Shown in pieces: positions 44,280 through 56,445 of a stretch of DNA of 64,000 nt (position 1 is the first letter of the stretch; every line of letters begins with the position of its first letter). Source of the stretch: Helichrysum umbraculigerum (lineage: Eukaryota; Streptophyta; Magnoliopsida; Asterales; Asteraceae); contig CATIUR010000003.1 in the NCBI GenBank assembly GCA_949592205.1, positions 153,082,759 through 153,146,758 on the forward strand. The letters are read 5' to 3'. The notes under the pieces were generated by a model. It was not told where the DNA came from. It searched no databases and saw only the letters and a program-made list of their open reading frames with translations. The translations under genes and the position numbers were made by a program.

Positions 44280-44616
44280 TTCTTTTTAAGAAAAGGATCC
44301 TAGGAGCAGGTCCACATATAGGAGCAGAGAAGGCAGGCCCTACTTCAATGGGAGGTGTACACGTGTATTATGCTCTCCTCATACAGGAACATAGTAGGGA
44401 CTAGTTTTGTACATTTTCTAAACTTTTGGATCTGACCGCAAACACTTCATAATATTACAAATTAAACTAAAATCCAAAAATAAGGAAAGTAATCAGATTA
44501 GAATTTTAGATCTATACGATTCTTCTTTCAAAATCTTATGCATATTTAGATCTACAACGATTACATATACGGAATATGCAAATCTTGAGTAACGTGAATC
44601 ATCAAATCTGTGCACA

Positions 44617-44748
44617 ATGACACATGTGAATACATTTATATCTGTTGTTGATTTCATCGATAAACCGCCTAAATCTGCTGTTGATGTCGTTGATAAAACT
44701 CATACAATTGCAGTTGAAGAACATAAACCTAGCATGGAAGTTATAGAA
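44617..44748 (+). pseudogene. FAR1-related protein first exon, copy 1
   Basis: An ATG opens 44 codons (MTHVNTFISVVDFIDKPPK … VEEHKPSMEVIE) ending at a GAA|GTAAGT donor. It is homologous to the exon at 46224-46332. Acidic, low-complexity N-termini like this precede the DNA-binding domain in FAR1/FHY3-related Mutator-like transposases. The DNA-binding domain itself was not found. Confidence 0.55.
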
Positions 44749-45863
44749 GTAAGTATTTTGGTGTAATTTTCATATATAATGTATGTGTGTGTTCGTCTGT
44801 ATATATATAGGTATATATGTGTAAACGTACGTGTGTTTATCGGTGTGTATATAGGTATAGATGTGTTAGTACGCGTATGCTTATATGTGTATTCATATTT
44901 GAATTTGTCTTTGTGTATGTAGGCATATATGCTGACTGTATGTACTCGAATATTTAGTACTTTTGCATGCTTCATAACTGTACACACATTCATATGATTT
45001 TATTTTGTTGAAATTGAAAATTTTTCCCAGATCTAATTTTATTGTAAGATGTGGAATAAAAGTGTTAAAATGCAGTAACATATGTTAATATGCAGTAGGT
45101 TTTTGATATGTATAATGTAGTGAATGATCAAAAGGTTGTTTTTTTTTTCCTTTTGATTTGCAGTGCAATAGAGTTTAAAAAAATTCATTCAATTTGAAAT
45201 TAGTTAACAGTTTTAATATAGTTTTATTTAAAAAAATAGAATGTTAACAACAAAGGTACGTTTGTGTTTTTTACTTTTATAGTTGCATACATGTTGATTT
45301 AAAACTCAGTTTTTTATTTCTAGTGTAATATGTCACATTCATTTTTTTTTTGTAGGTTGTATTGTGTTGTGTTCAAACATAAATTTCAAAGAGGTACTAT
45401 GTGGAATTGATGTGAATAATATGGTGGAAAATTGATATGAATAATAGATTTTTTTTAAAAAAATCACAATATGTTACGTTTAAACTACTGCATTTTAAGT
45501 TTAAATTACTGCATTTTACATTTTTTAAGCTTATGTAAAACTGATATGAAAAAACTAGATAAAAAAATTACTGCATTCTACATTTATGTTACTGCATTTT
45601 ATGTTTAAGTTTTTATTTTAAACATCGCTCACATAGATAGCGAGCAATCACCGCTTGTAATGAGGTTTTTCACTGCCTGTAATGTTCATTTTTGTAGTAG
45701 TGATAGGTATATATGATGACTATATCCATAACTATACACATATTCACATGATTAAAATGCAGTAGTATATATTAAAATGCAGTAGGATTTATTATGTATA
45801 ATTTAGTGAATGAATAAAAGGTTGTTATTTATTTTTTTCCTTTAAAATGCAGTAATATAGAAA

Positions 45864-46340
45864 CGAATCCTAGGAGTAGGGCTCCATATAGAAGCAGAGA
45901 AGGCAGTGTTTCTGCCAATAGGAGGTGTCCACGTGTTTTTTGTGTCCCCATACAGGAGCCTATCAGGGACTAGTTTTATACATTTTCCAAACTTTTGGAT
46001 CTGACTGCAAAGACTTTAAAATATTATGAATTAAACTAAATCTTCGATAAAAAGGAAAGGGATCCGCTTACAATTGTAGATCAATACGATTTCTAAGCTA
46101 AACCTTCGATTAAAACTTCAGATCAACACGTTTCTTTCTCAAAATCGATTACATATATACTTATATACGATCATATACAAATTTTGCATATATGTGTAAC
46201 TAAAATCATCAAGTCCGTGTACAATGTCGCATGTAAATACACATTCATCTGATGTCGATCGCGTAGATGAAACTCCTAAAGTTGTCGTTGCAGTCGAAGA
46301 ACACACACCTATAGTAGAAGCTATTAACAAAAGTAAGTAT
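45864..46340 (+). repeat. Internal second copy of the transposon's left end
   Basis: Sequence from TCCTAGGAGTAGGG through the first exon matches the left end at 44294 onward (AGCAGAGAAGGCAG, GGGACTAGTTTT, AACTTTTGGATCTGAC). Confidence 0.85.
46224..46332 (+). pseudogene. FAR1-related protein first exon, copy 2
   Basis: MSHVNTHSSDVDRVDETPK, then VVAVEEHTPIVEAINK and an AGTAAGT donor. Diverged from copy 1 at roughly half of the positions, so the duplication is not recent. Confidence 0.55.
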
Positions 46341-46779
46341 TATATGTATATTATGTATGAGTGTATATGTGTGTGTTTTGCCTGTTTGTATCTATAGGTA
46401 TATATATATGTATATACCTTTTAGTTCATATAGGTGTTTTCGCTTGTTTCGTTAGTATGTATGTATATATGTATATACCTTTTAGTTCATATATGTGTTT
46501 TCGCTTGTTTCGTTAGTATGTGTGTATATATGTATATATGGTGATTGTATGAATTGGAATATTTAATACTTTCGTTTGATCCATAATTATACATACATTC
46601 ACATGTTTGTATGTAGCGTGCTATAATTTAAATTTTTTCTCAGATCTGATTTGATTATAAGATGCGGTAAAATTGTGTTAAAATGCAGCACGAGTTGTAT
46701 AAAATGCAGTAATTGGATTTTTTTAAAGGTTTTTATGAGGGGAATGTATTAAATGAGAAGAAGTAATTGGATTTTACAA

Positions 46780-47200
46780 TTTAGTGCATTTTACTGCATC
46801 CTACTGCATTTTATTGTTTTTACTGCATTTAATGATTTTACTAAATCTACTGCATTTTACCACATTTTACTGCATTTACTACATTTTACTGAATCTACTG
46901 CATTTTAATGCATTTTACTGAGTTTACTGCATTTTACTGAATCCTACTGCATTTTATTGCTTTTACTGCATTTAATGATTTTACGAAATCTACTACATTT
47001 TACCACATTTTACTGCATTTACTATATTTTACTGAATTTACTGTATTTAAATGCATTTTACTGAGTTTACTGCATTTTATCATGTTTTTACTGAATTTAC
47101 TGCAGTTTAACACATTTTAATGCATTTTATGGCTTTTTACAAAGAAAAACTGCATTTTATAGCTATATAAATTGACTGCATTTTAAAAGTACTGCAATTT
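46780..47200. repeat. ACTGCATTTTA motif array
   Basis: The word TTTACTGCATTTTA and close variants recur every 12-25 bases over ~420 bases. Scattered copies continue to about 48310. Inverted copies (AAAATGCAGTA) occur at about 45065-45110, 45752-45856, 46678-46710 and 48308-49155. Confidence 0.9.
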
Positions 47201-47504
47201 ATCATTCATTATTTGTGTTTTACTAGAATGAAGTGAATGTCGTTGGTATCCATGAATTATAAGGTGAATGTTTTAAGTGATGAGAAGTAATGGCATTTTA
47301 AATTTTAATAAATTTAAGTACATTTTACTGCATCTTAATTCATTTAGCTACATTCTACATCATTTACTGCATGACTTCATTTTAAAGTGCAGGATGATAT
47401 GTTTAAATGCACTAAATTTTATTGAATGCTGTAGAACAAAATGTAGTGATGTAAAAGTGTTTTTGAAATGTACTTTTGTGTGATATAGTTATTTTTTACT
47501 ACAG

Positions 47505-47718
47505 ATATGGAATTTTATTTGTACCCTTTACCGGCATAGATAATCATAACTGCTGTGTTACGTTTGGTCTAGGACTACTGACTAGAGAAACTGAAGTATA
47601 CTACAAGTGGCTTCTTGAAACATTTCAAAAATGTTTCTTGAAGAACCCAGATGATGTTAGGACTAAAGGACGTAAAAGTGGCAAATCAAAAGCTGATGTT
47701 ATAATGGACAAAGCTTAG
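47505..47718 (+). pseudogene. FAR1-type MULE transposase fragment with internal deletion
   Basis: After a TACTACAG acceptor the frame reads YGILFVPFTGIDNHNCCVTF, then LGLLTRETEVYYKWLLETFQ. This is the start of the MULE transposase core as found in FAR1-related proteins. It then jumps to NPDDVRTKGRKSGK, which belongs to the region before the C-terminal zinc knuckle. The catalytic D-D-E segment between them is missing, so the fusion is an in-frame deletion. Beyond the stop, CQTYKLYRYNSRGC looks like a decayed zinc knuckle. Confidence 0.75.
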
Positions 47719-47734
47719 AAGAGGAAAAATCAAT

Positions 47735-47825
47735 GTCAAACTTACAAGCTATATAGATATAACAGCAGGGGTTGTACAAGCAATATGGATATAACAGCAG
47801 GGGGTGTACAAGCATATATGAAGAA
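47735..47825 (+). repeat. Short tandem duplication in the decayed zinc-knuckle tail
   Basis: GATATAACAGCAGGGG plus GTACAAGCA occurs twice, ~37 bases apart. Confidence 0.75.
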
Positions 47826-50181
47826 ACAACACATGAAAGTACACCAGTAGGAGTCTTAGCTGATGATTTTGCAATTGTTTATAATTTTTTTACTTATGCT
47901 GCATTTTTATATATCTGGTCACTGCATGTTAGATTTCTTACATAGAATATTTTGTTTTTTGTAATGGTATTAGAGGATGTTGACTCTCATGAGTACTTTG
48001 ATATATTTTTATTATAAACTGCAGTTTTTATATATGCTTTTGGTTATATGCAGTTATGAGGGTGGTTTATATGTTTTTGAATTTTTATAATGTAGTTACT
48101 TTTGACATGCTTTTGCCTTTTTAATCTAGTTGTTTTAATCAAGATAGAGGATCCCATAGGGTGACCTCATTTGAGGAGAAAGAGTAGAAGACATATTTTT
48201 ACTGTATTTTAGGACTAAAATATTAGTATAATTTACGAAAGTTACTGCATTTTACCATCATTGCACTGCATTTTATACATATAAAAAATCACTGCATTTT
48301 TATCCTACAATGCAGTAAAATAAGCCTTCTCCTCCTTCTCCTTATACAAAGCCTTCTCATCTAAACCTTACCCAAACATCAGGACAAATTACTTAAAATA
48401 TTAAGTAACTGACACTAAGTATTCTAGGAAAGTACAACACATACAATTTATTCAAGTAATGAGAAACAAATATGACCTTAAAATACTACAAATGTTAAGT
48501 ATTTGATATTCAATGTTTAACTTTAATTACCAAACACAATCACTTGTGAATTACTACAAATATTAAGTAATTGACACTAACTATTTTCCAGGAAAGTACA
48601 ACACATACAATCCATCCAAGTAATAAGAAACCTCAAAATACTTGTTAAGTATTTGACATTCAATGTTTCACTTTAAATACCAAACACGATCTTCTGTGTA
48701 GGTTTTTTTCTTCTATTTGTTGCTCTTTTCTTCTCTACTTCAACCTTTACACTTTGTAGTTTGGTAGACTTGTTGTAAGCGCTTTCTTTCACTGTTTTAT
48801 CAAGGAAGTGAACTACTGGAATGATGTCATACAAATATATCAGTAACAAGTCATAAAATGCATTAACAAGACATAGAAAATGTTGTTAAAAAAGTAGTAG
48901 TAAAACAAGATTTTTTTACTACTTATAAAATGCAGTGACAAATTATTCAGTATGTAGTGAAATATTTGTTTGATAGTTTTTTTTTCATTTTACAATATAA
49001 CTACTAAAATGCAGTACACAGCACAAAAAATGCAGTAAAGTAACTATTTTTTTTTTTTTAATATTTCTAGTGTTCTAGTTTAAAAGAAAGTTTCAAAAAA
49101 TACAGTTCAAGTCTTCAAGAGTAATAAAATGCAGTTACCAATATTCAAGATGCAGTAGAATTTTCAAGAATAATCTACAAAATCAACTTTCATAAACACA
49201 TAAAAATCATCAAATCAAAATAACAATTTTCATATGAAACATCATGCAAGTAGGGAGTATCTTTGTATTTTTTTTTCGTTTTAAGCTTTGGTTCTTAACA
49301 TTTTTACATATCTAACAACATGCAAATATATAACAAGTAGATACCTCTCGCTACTGATTCCGCTTCATCGCTATCTTCTAACGACAAGCTTACATGCATC
49401 GTTTTTTCATTTTTGTTACCTTCAAACCTACAAGTAGATACCTCTCGCTACTGATTCTGCTTCATCGCTATCTTTTGTTACCTTCTATGAAGAATAACAT
49501 AGTATGATCGGAAAAACTTACGAGTTGCGTCACTTTTGATATTTTTAGAGGATAATCTTTTGTATCAGACAAATAACGGTTTAGGTGTAAGTGATTTCAG
49601 ATCTAAATCAGAAAAATATTTTTACATCTGATATATAAAGATTAACTACAGAGAAAGATGTCAAGAGAAAAACGTAATCTGAATACGAGAAAAACACGAT
49701 CTGAAATTGCGATCTGAAAATGAGAAAAACGCAATCTAGAAACGTGATCTGAAAACGAGGGTGGATGGTGGTGATTTCGACATGATTTTTTTTACAAAAA
49801 CGAAAACGATTGTTGTAGATCGTCGGCGACGGAGATCGGCGGAAGATTTGGACCTTGGTTGTTGTTGATTCTTCAGTTTTTAGGTGTAATTTGTGTGAGT
49901 TGTTTGTGTTTTACTGTGTGTATTTTGTGGGTTTTTCTTGTTTCAATTTAGAGAGAGAAGGGGCAAGTAGGTGTAAAGAAGACTCTGACCGCCTGACCAA
50001 TGTTGATAGATGGTGTCAATCAATTTTACAAAATTGGTCCCTTGACCATAATAAATTGCAAGCATGTCCTTTTGTGTTGGCATGATCTGGGCCGTTTAAA
50101 TCAAATTGAGGGTGGAGATCACATCTGCTTTTCCTGCTCCTCTAAATGGAGCATCTCCTCTGAACCTTACCCTTCTTTTTA

Positions 50182-50314
50182 TATCAAAAAAAGTATTTGA
50201 TTTATGATATCTGATTTTATATAAACTATTCAATCAGGCTACGTTTAATATCGCAAGTTTTTCGTTGCAGGTGGAACATGGATCAATCTTATCCCACCCA
50301 CATTGTCAATCATA
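50182..50314 (+). other. Spacer with a possible exon
   Basis: TTTCGTTGCAG followed by ~47 open bases and ATG|GTTAGTAA looks like a small exon; the MITE at 50325 is inserted at its donor. The protein is not recognisable. Confidence 0.3.
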
Positions 50315-51319
50315 TGGTTAGTAACATAGTTGTTAAGATCCCGATCTTGATCTTAAGATTTTACGATTTTACGGTCCCCGTGAACGAGAACGAAAACCAT
50401 CCCGATCTTACATAAGATCTTAAAATCATAGGATCTGCTTAGGTGTAACACCCGCCAAATTAGGACTAGTAATTAGTGCCTAATCATATGTTAATACATG
50501 TAATTAGTTCCTTGTTAGGCTAATTAATGTATCGAATTATATATATTGTTAAATATATACGAATATGCGATTTGGTTAAATCGTACGCAATTTAAATCGG
50601 ATGTATTTCGATTCAATTATATACGAACGTTGGTGACAAATCTTTAAAAATAACGCTTTATGTCAAAAATATTATTATAATAATATTTCGTATTCATTCG
50701 TATCGTACAATCAGAAATTACATAATTTAAAATGTAAAACGCGCAAACAAATTAACTTACTTTTTTTATAATTCAAATATAAAGTGATTATTAAAATATT
50801 TAAATAAAATATCGCGTAATAATTTGTATTTTAAAATGTACCAGTTAATATGTAAAATAATTATTTAACGTTTAAACGACGGAGTAAACAAACACCGCGC
50901 GGGGAGACGGAGACCGAAAGTTGGAGGTAAAACCCCCAACTCTCCCCTCCTCCTCTCATTTCATTTATCTCTTTCTCTCTCTTACTCTCTCTTTCCTTCT
51001 TTCTCTCTAAATCCACCAACCAACCAAAACCCACAACTTCACAAAATCGCAAAATAACAACATCAAACGGCCTCGGATTATACCATCTCTTTGGAAGAAA
51101 ACAACCACCGCGACACGATCTATCATCCTATCTTTTCGGATTTCTCATCCGACACTTTGTAAGTTTCCGACAAATCCCGAAATCTCTCGTTTTTAAATGT
51201 TTTCACTTGTTAGTAGTTTGTAACAACTTATAATGTCCCTATAAGGGTTGGGTAAAAATATTGGAACGATCGGAAACCCGAAAACATGATTTTTGCTCGA
51301 AATCCGTCGAACAGCCTTA

Positions 51320-51945
51320 AGTGTCGCAGGAATGCCAAAAACAGTAATAGCGTCACTTAAGTGCCGCTATCAAACATATACCGTCACTTCGGTAGTGACG
51401 CGAGCCTATAGCTTTCAGCAGAAACCATGCGACACTTCGTAAGTGTCGCTATCATCAGTAGAAACCCGTACTTTCAGCAGAAACCATGCGACACTTCATA
51501 AGTGCCGCTATTACCCGTAGAAGCTTACACTTTCGGTAGAAACAAGTGACGTCCGGTTACTACCGATGACGTCACTCAAACCTCATACCGTCACTTCCAT
51601 AGTGACGCATATACTATATAACGACACTTCTCTAGTGCCGCCCTTTATGTTACCCGACACTACTTAACGTCACTCCCTTAGTGCCGCCATACCATTTTAC
51701 CCGACACTTCTTTAGTGTCGCTATATTGCACGTCACTCCTTAAGTGACGCCTAAATCTCAGAAAATCATTCTCTTATACGACACTGCTTGAGTGCCGCTA
51801 TGTTACGGAACCCGTCACTTCCTAAGTGACGCATAAGATGATACACGACACTATCTCAGTGACGCATACCCTTAAACTGACACCAATACCCGACACTCCA
51901 TAAGTGACGCATAGAACATGTAAGTGACGCATATAGTGTCGCATA
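51320..51945 (+). repeat. Inverted-repeat array of LTR F (GTGACGC/GCGTCACT class)
   Basis: Paired words CGTCACTT and TAAGTGACGC, with the variants GTGTCG, GTGCCG and CGACACT, fill ~625 bases, each pair usually separated by 2-5 bases. The array starts ~0.87 kb into the LTR. Confidence 0.92.
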
Positions 51946-52691
51946 AAACAGCAGATTTTCTAACTAAAATTTCACTAAGTGTCGAACTTTTATAACCTCA
52001 AATCCTTATACGATACGATTTATAAAACACTTTGGGACACTTTTGTAAGTGCAAAACATCAATAACTCGATAATAATACTTGAAGTTTATTATTTCAAAC
52101 TCGTCACCAACGGGTCGTACACTTTTCTAACACTTAAACATATCAACCAAATAGTGGATATTTGGACATTATAGTTGGACGAACAACTGCAGGGGTGATC
52201 TTTTAAGATACCCAATCATATTTATAACCATCGCGTGTCGTGGACACCCTCAGGTTACAAGTCTTTGGACTTCATTTCGGCTAATCAACTTACGTTTGTT
52301 TAAACGCATTCAGACTCAGGTGAGTCTCATAGCCCCTCTTTTACTGTTTTACTCAGGGGTGTGATATATTGCTCAAACTTTTAACATGTGAACGCAAGTA
52401 CCAACTTTTCATATACTACATGAGTTTTTCGAAACTAATCATTTTAAAGTCCTTCGTCAGCATAGTTGTTAATACGTTGTAGCGTGAATATTAGTATATG
52501 GTACCATATAGGATTGACCCTCCTCGTCCGGGTTAGCAAGCACTAACCGGGTAAACGGACGTACTAATATTTGGGAAGACGAATGTGGATTAGGCATTCG
52601 TGGAGGCACCTCGCCCGGAATTCTCTATAGGGGACCCGGCCCTCGAGTTAAGCTCAACTATGTGCTCATGGCTGTATACACGATGATTATC

Positions 52692-52766
52692 ATTTAATTG
52701 CTGGATGCAATTCATTATTTAATTGCTGGATGCAATTCATTATTTAATTGCTGGATGCAATTCATT
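52692..52766 (+). repeat. 25-bp tandem repeat, three copies
   Basis: Three exact copies of a 25-base unit containing GCTGGATGCAATTC. LTR E has two copies at about 61245-61295. Confidence 0.9.
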
Positions 52767-53597
52767 ATTTAAATCTTGCGGTTCATACGATATTACTTGA
52801 TTTCAAACCTGTGAGCTCACCAGCTTTATAGCTGACCTTTTAGCATATATCGCAGGTACCCAGCAGTAGGATGTTCTGCTTCAGGATTTAGCTCGAGTCA
52901 GCATACAGACGATTGAGATTTTCTTGCATTAGTATATTTTGTATAAGTACTTATGTACTGAAATCTCATTTTATTTAACTCGAGCTATGTAAAGCTTTAA
53001 ATGTTGTAAACATTTCAGTTATCAATATATTTTGTTAAAACGACGCATATAGAGTCGTTTGCTATTTATCTTTGTGCTTTGTTATTGATTAGTAACACCC
53101 AAATCAAGCTTCCGCAAATCATCAAATTTGGGGGTGTTACATTAGGATCCCGATCTTATGTCGATTTGAGCATAGGATCTTACGATCTCGATTCGATCCG
53201 ATCTTACTTAACATGAATCTATGAGTTAACAAAATATAAATTAGTTAATTTTTGTCCAATAAAAGGTTAATAGATTTATCATTTAATCAATTACTACACG
53301 TAAAACAATTCAATTCTTAAACTAAAATAATTTATCACGTGAAAATCTATATCTTTAATAACAAATATAGTAATTTAAGTCGCTATGATAAGTATGAATT
53401 GATGTTATGGTGTTTAAATTATAAAAGTTTAATTAATTTGTATTGCATTTGATCTTTTATATGCATTATAATACATATTTATGAGACCATAATATATGAG
53501 TAGGATCTTACGATCCCGATCCGATCTTACGATTCCGATCTTGTGAAGACAAAAACGATCCTAGATAAGATCCCGATCTTGACAACCTGGTTAGTAA

Positions 53598-54051
53598 TGT
53601 AATAGTGTTTTATTCATGTTGGTATCTATGTTTTTGTATAAATATTTAGTTGTTTATGGAGTTAGCACAATATATGGAGTACATTTCTTAAGATATGTCA
53701 GTTTCACATCACTCTTTTGTCTAGCTTTAGTGCTATTTTGTCCATGTGTTAAGGTGTTATTCTTGAGTTTCATGGAGTTATCTGCATATCTTAAAAGAGG
53801 TAAATTAAGGTGTCATTTTTTGTAATTTTAGCAGGCTAATTACTTACAATTAGGTCTTTTTGAATGCAAGCATGGCACCTATAGATGAATTGATGTAATC
53901 ATTAAGCAGCTGTATTCTTTTGATGTGTACAAGTAGCTTGCTAATGTTTGTTAGAGTTTGATTTTGTTTGATGCCTCTTCAACGATAGTTAAGTTTCAGT
54001 TCAGCGATTAGAACACCATCAACCTTCACAAAAGAACCTTGAAACATGTTG
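53598..54051. other. AT-rich spacer
   Basis: A 69-codon hydrophobic frame at 53616-53825 has no recognisable signature. No RNA or transposon end was identified. Confidence 0.4.
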
Positions 54052-54054
54052 TTA

Positions 54055-54985
54055 GGGCATTCCCAACCATTTCCAAATCACTTCTGCCACGTTAGCTTTC
54101 TACTAATTCATTCACAACTCATTATTCTATGCCATCAATGACTAACTACTTCTTAACCACTTCATTTTCATTACTTATTTAATACAAAACAATTAAAATA
54201 AAACACATTTCATTAAATTAAAAACATTACAATAATTAAAATAAAACATTACATTTCCTAAAAAAAAATAACAATGATTAAAATGAAACATTACGTTTTC
54301 TAAAAAAAATACAATAATTCAAACACACTACGATAATCTATTCGGAACTTGATTCTTCGTCGTCGACTTCGTTCGAACCGGCTTCGGTTGGCGGAAACAT
54401 TGGAGTGTATTGTTGTACCACATTTGCACGAGCATTTTTAAGCAACGCCTTTTATTTTTTGACATTTTCTAAGGTATTTTAGACGTCACAAATTTTAACG
54501 CCTTTGAATGCCAACTTTTTCGTCGAATTCTCTTTAATTGTATGAATTGCATCTTGATGCAATAGAGCGATTTTTTTAACCGTTTCAATGGCTTCAAGCT
54601 TGTCGGACTTTACGCTTCTTGAAGATGAAATCTTTAGTGTATAAAATGAGTGAATTGCATGAAAAGAGAGTTTTTGATGAAAATAATAGTGTGAAGTGTG
54701 TGTATATATATATAGTAGTGAGTGGGCAAAATTTAATTGGTAAAAATAAAATATAAAAATAAAAAATTTGAATTTTTTTTTAGCCGTTGGCCCCAAACGG
54801 TCAAATTTTTGTTTTTGTTTTCAAACGGCTAGTTTAAAACAAATAGTTTTTTTACCTGGGCCTCACTTTCACAACCGATTTGTAATCGGTTTTCCAGTTT
54901 GGGAAGCAACCGGTTTGCAGCCGGTTGCACCGATGGCACCACTTTGTTAATCGGTTGCAACTGGTTCTCCCCGTTGGGAGTGCCA
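54055..54985 (-). mobile_element. PIF/Harbinger-derived element
   Basis: Ends GGGCATTCCCAAC and TGGCACTCCCAAC (other strand) lie next to the 3-base TSD TTA (54052-54054, 54986-54988), as in PIF/Harbinger elements. The interior holds a minus-strand remnant of the accessory ORF1. No DDE transposase is present. Confidence 0.75.
54342..54640 (-). pseudogene. Harbinger ORF1-type (NAM-associated C-terminal) remnant
   Basis: Minus-strand codons read KLEAIETVKKIALLHQDAIH, a charged helix, and after one or more frame breaks KALLKNARANVVQQYTPMFP … NEVDDEESSSE before a stop. This is the pattern of the Myb-like/NAM-associated protein encoded beside the Harbinger transposase. The DNA-binding half is missing and at least one in-frame stop is present. 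Confidence 0.5.
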
Positions 54986-54988
54986 TTA

Positions 54989-56440
54989 TAAAACCTCATG
55001 ATATATTAACTCAAGTAAGTATCATTATATAATCCGTTATTTCATGCTAATTAATTATTAAATGTTTGTGTTTTGCATACCTCATACCGTGAACATAATT
55101 TTATTTTCCTTATAATAAACGTGTCGATGTAGTTATTTTCTTATATGTTTCTTATCATCTTCTAATACATTAACAAAACACCAAAACTCAAATGTGTTAC
55201 CCCAGTCGCGAGGCAATAAACTATATATATAAAAATTGATTGACACTTTACATTTAACATCCGAATAAAAACCCAATTTAATCTTTAAGAAGAACTACTT
55301 CAACTTAATATTTATAAAAACTTAGGTTTAGTACTCATGATGGATTATTAATATAATTTAGCTTTGCCTTTATTTCTCATTGTTTAGTACTTATGATTGG
55401 TTAAATGAATAGGAACCAATAACCGATCAAAAATCATGTATATGTTTTAACTAAATGAGTTTATTAATGTTACATCCCTAATGACATTATTATTATACAA
55501 TTTTATGACTAATCCTGCGTTATCGCCGGTCTTCAACTAGTTGACTGAATATTAGAATATGATGACATCATAACAAATAATTAATCTTTTAATAAAAAAA
55601 CAAACAAACTCACCGAATCCAAAAGTGGGCTGCCTTCCTTTTTCTCGTTTTTATTCTTTTATTATTTAATTTATGTTATTCATTCTTTAATTGATTCACT
55701 TATGTTTTATTTTCTTTTCCTTTTTTCACTTTCTACGAAAACATTTCTGAATTTACTCAAAAAAATGTTCTACGTAGTAAAAATAAAATAAGTTATATAT
55801 GCACAATGAACCTTACATAACTAAATATAGTACCAATAAAAGTGAACTTTTTTCGTAATATCTTTATGAAAGATTATCTAAGTTACAAATTTAGTTACTT
55901 GTATACCAGCATGTGTACTCACACGGGTCTAAAACTAATTTTTTTAATTGTAACTTTTAGTACTCATTAGTTAATTAAATACAAAGTTTAAAAAGCGAGG
56001 TTTTTGAAACTTAGTAATAAAGATGTATGCAAGTCACTTGTCTAAGAAGTTGAATTTTGAGATATAAACAACGATTTCGATTCTTAATTTCGGGTATTAA
56101 AATGTGATTATGTTATCATCTTCAATCCTTATTTAACCAATGTTGCTAAGATGATTAGTGTTTCTACTACTCGAAAATAGTTGATTTGGCAATTTAGACC
56201 ATAGAAATAATAAAATAATTAAATAATGTGATTTGTGACTTTTATCATAATAAAATAATAACGCAACTATAGATTAAATTAATGAAGTGAACGCATGATA
56301 TTTAAATAGTTTTATGGCAATTAATAATATTTACAAAATTTCGTTTATACTACTAAAATGGCTCGTGTATATACGTGAGTTTAAAAGCTAGTTAAATACT
56401 CGTATGTAGTAATAATATTGATATTTGAAAATTGTGTACA
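54989..56440. other. AT-rich intergenic sequence, nothing recognised
   Basis: No exon, RNA gene or transposon terminus was identified. Confidence 0.5.
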
Positions 56441-56445
56441 CAAGG

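Larger units (their letters stand above)
44289..50172 (+). mobile_element. FAR1-type Mutator-like transposon (5.9 kb), defective
   Basis: An exact 9-base TSD TTCTTTTTA (44280-44288, 50173-50181) flanks imperfect terminal inverted repeats. The left has GGAGCAGGTCCACATATAGG; the right, on the other strand, has GGAGATGCTCCATTTAGAGG, with outermost bases GGGTAAGGTTC. Inside are two copies of a FAR1-related first exon, a fused transposase fragment and a remnant of a zinc-knuckle tail. The first ~1.2 kb of the left end is repeated from about 45864, so the left end was duplicated internally. It cannot encode a full transposase. Confidence 0.85.
50444..53141 (+). mobile_element. Solo LTR F (2698 bp), same family as element E
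   Basis: It begins TGTAACACCCGCCAAATTAG and ends GGGGGTGTTACA, with an exact TSD TTAGG at 50439-50443 and 53142-53146. It aligns with the 5' LTR of E (59220-61670) over its whole length but has a longer inverted-repeat array and one more copy of a 25-base tandem repeat. No primer-binding site or internal domain follows. Confidence 0.93.
50325..53587. mobile_element. MITE with GATCTTA-rich ends, interrupted by solo LTR F
   Basis: A 10-base direct repeat TGGTTAGTAA (50315-50324, 53588-53597) flanks termini containing GTTGTTAAGATCCCGATCTT on the left and GGTTGTCAAGATCGGGATCT on the right (other strand). Without the LTR insertion the element is about 560 bases and non-coding. The TSD length suggests a Mutator-like element; the superfamily is not certain. 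Confidence 0.75.

Noticed and set aside
44700..44993. 97-codon minus-strand Thr/Tyr-rich frame
   Set aside because: Antisense shadow of the FAR1-related exon and a TATATGTG simple repeat.
46780..47200. CRISPR-like repeat array
   Set aside because: Words of 11-14 bases with irregular 1-15-base gaps in a plant transposon; no spacers of constant length and no cas genes.
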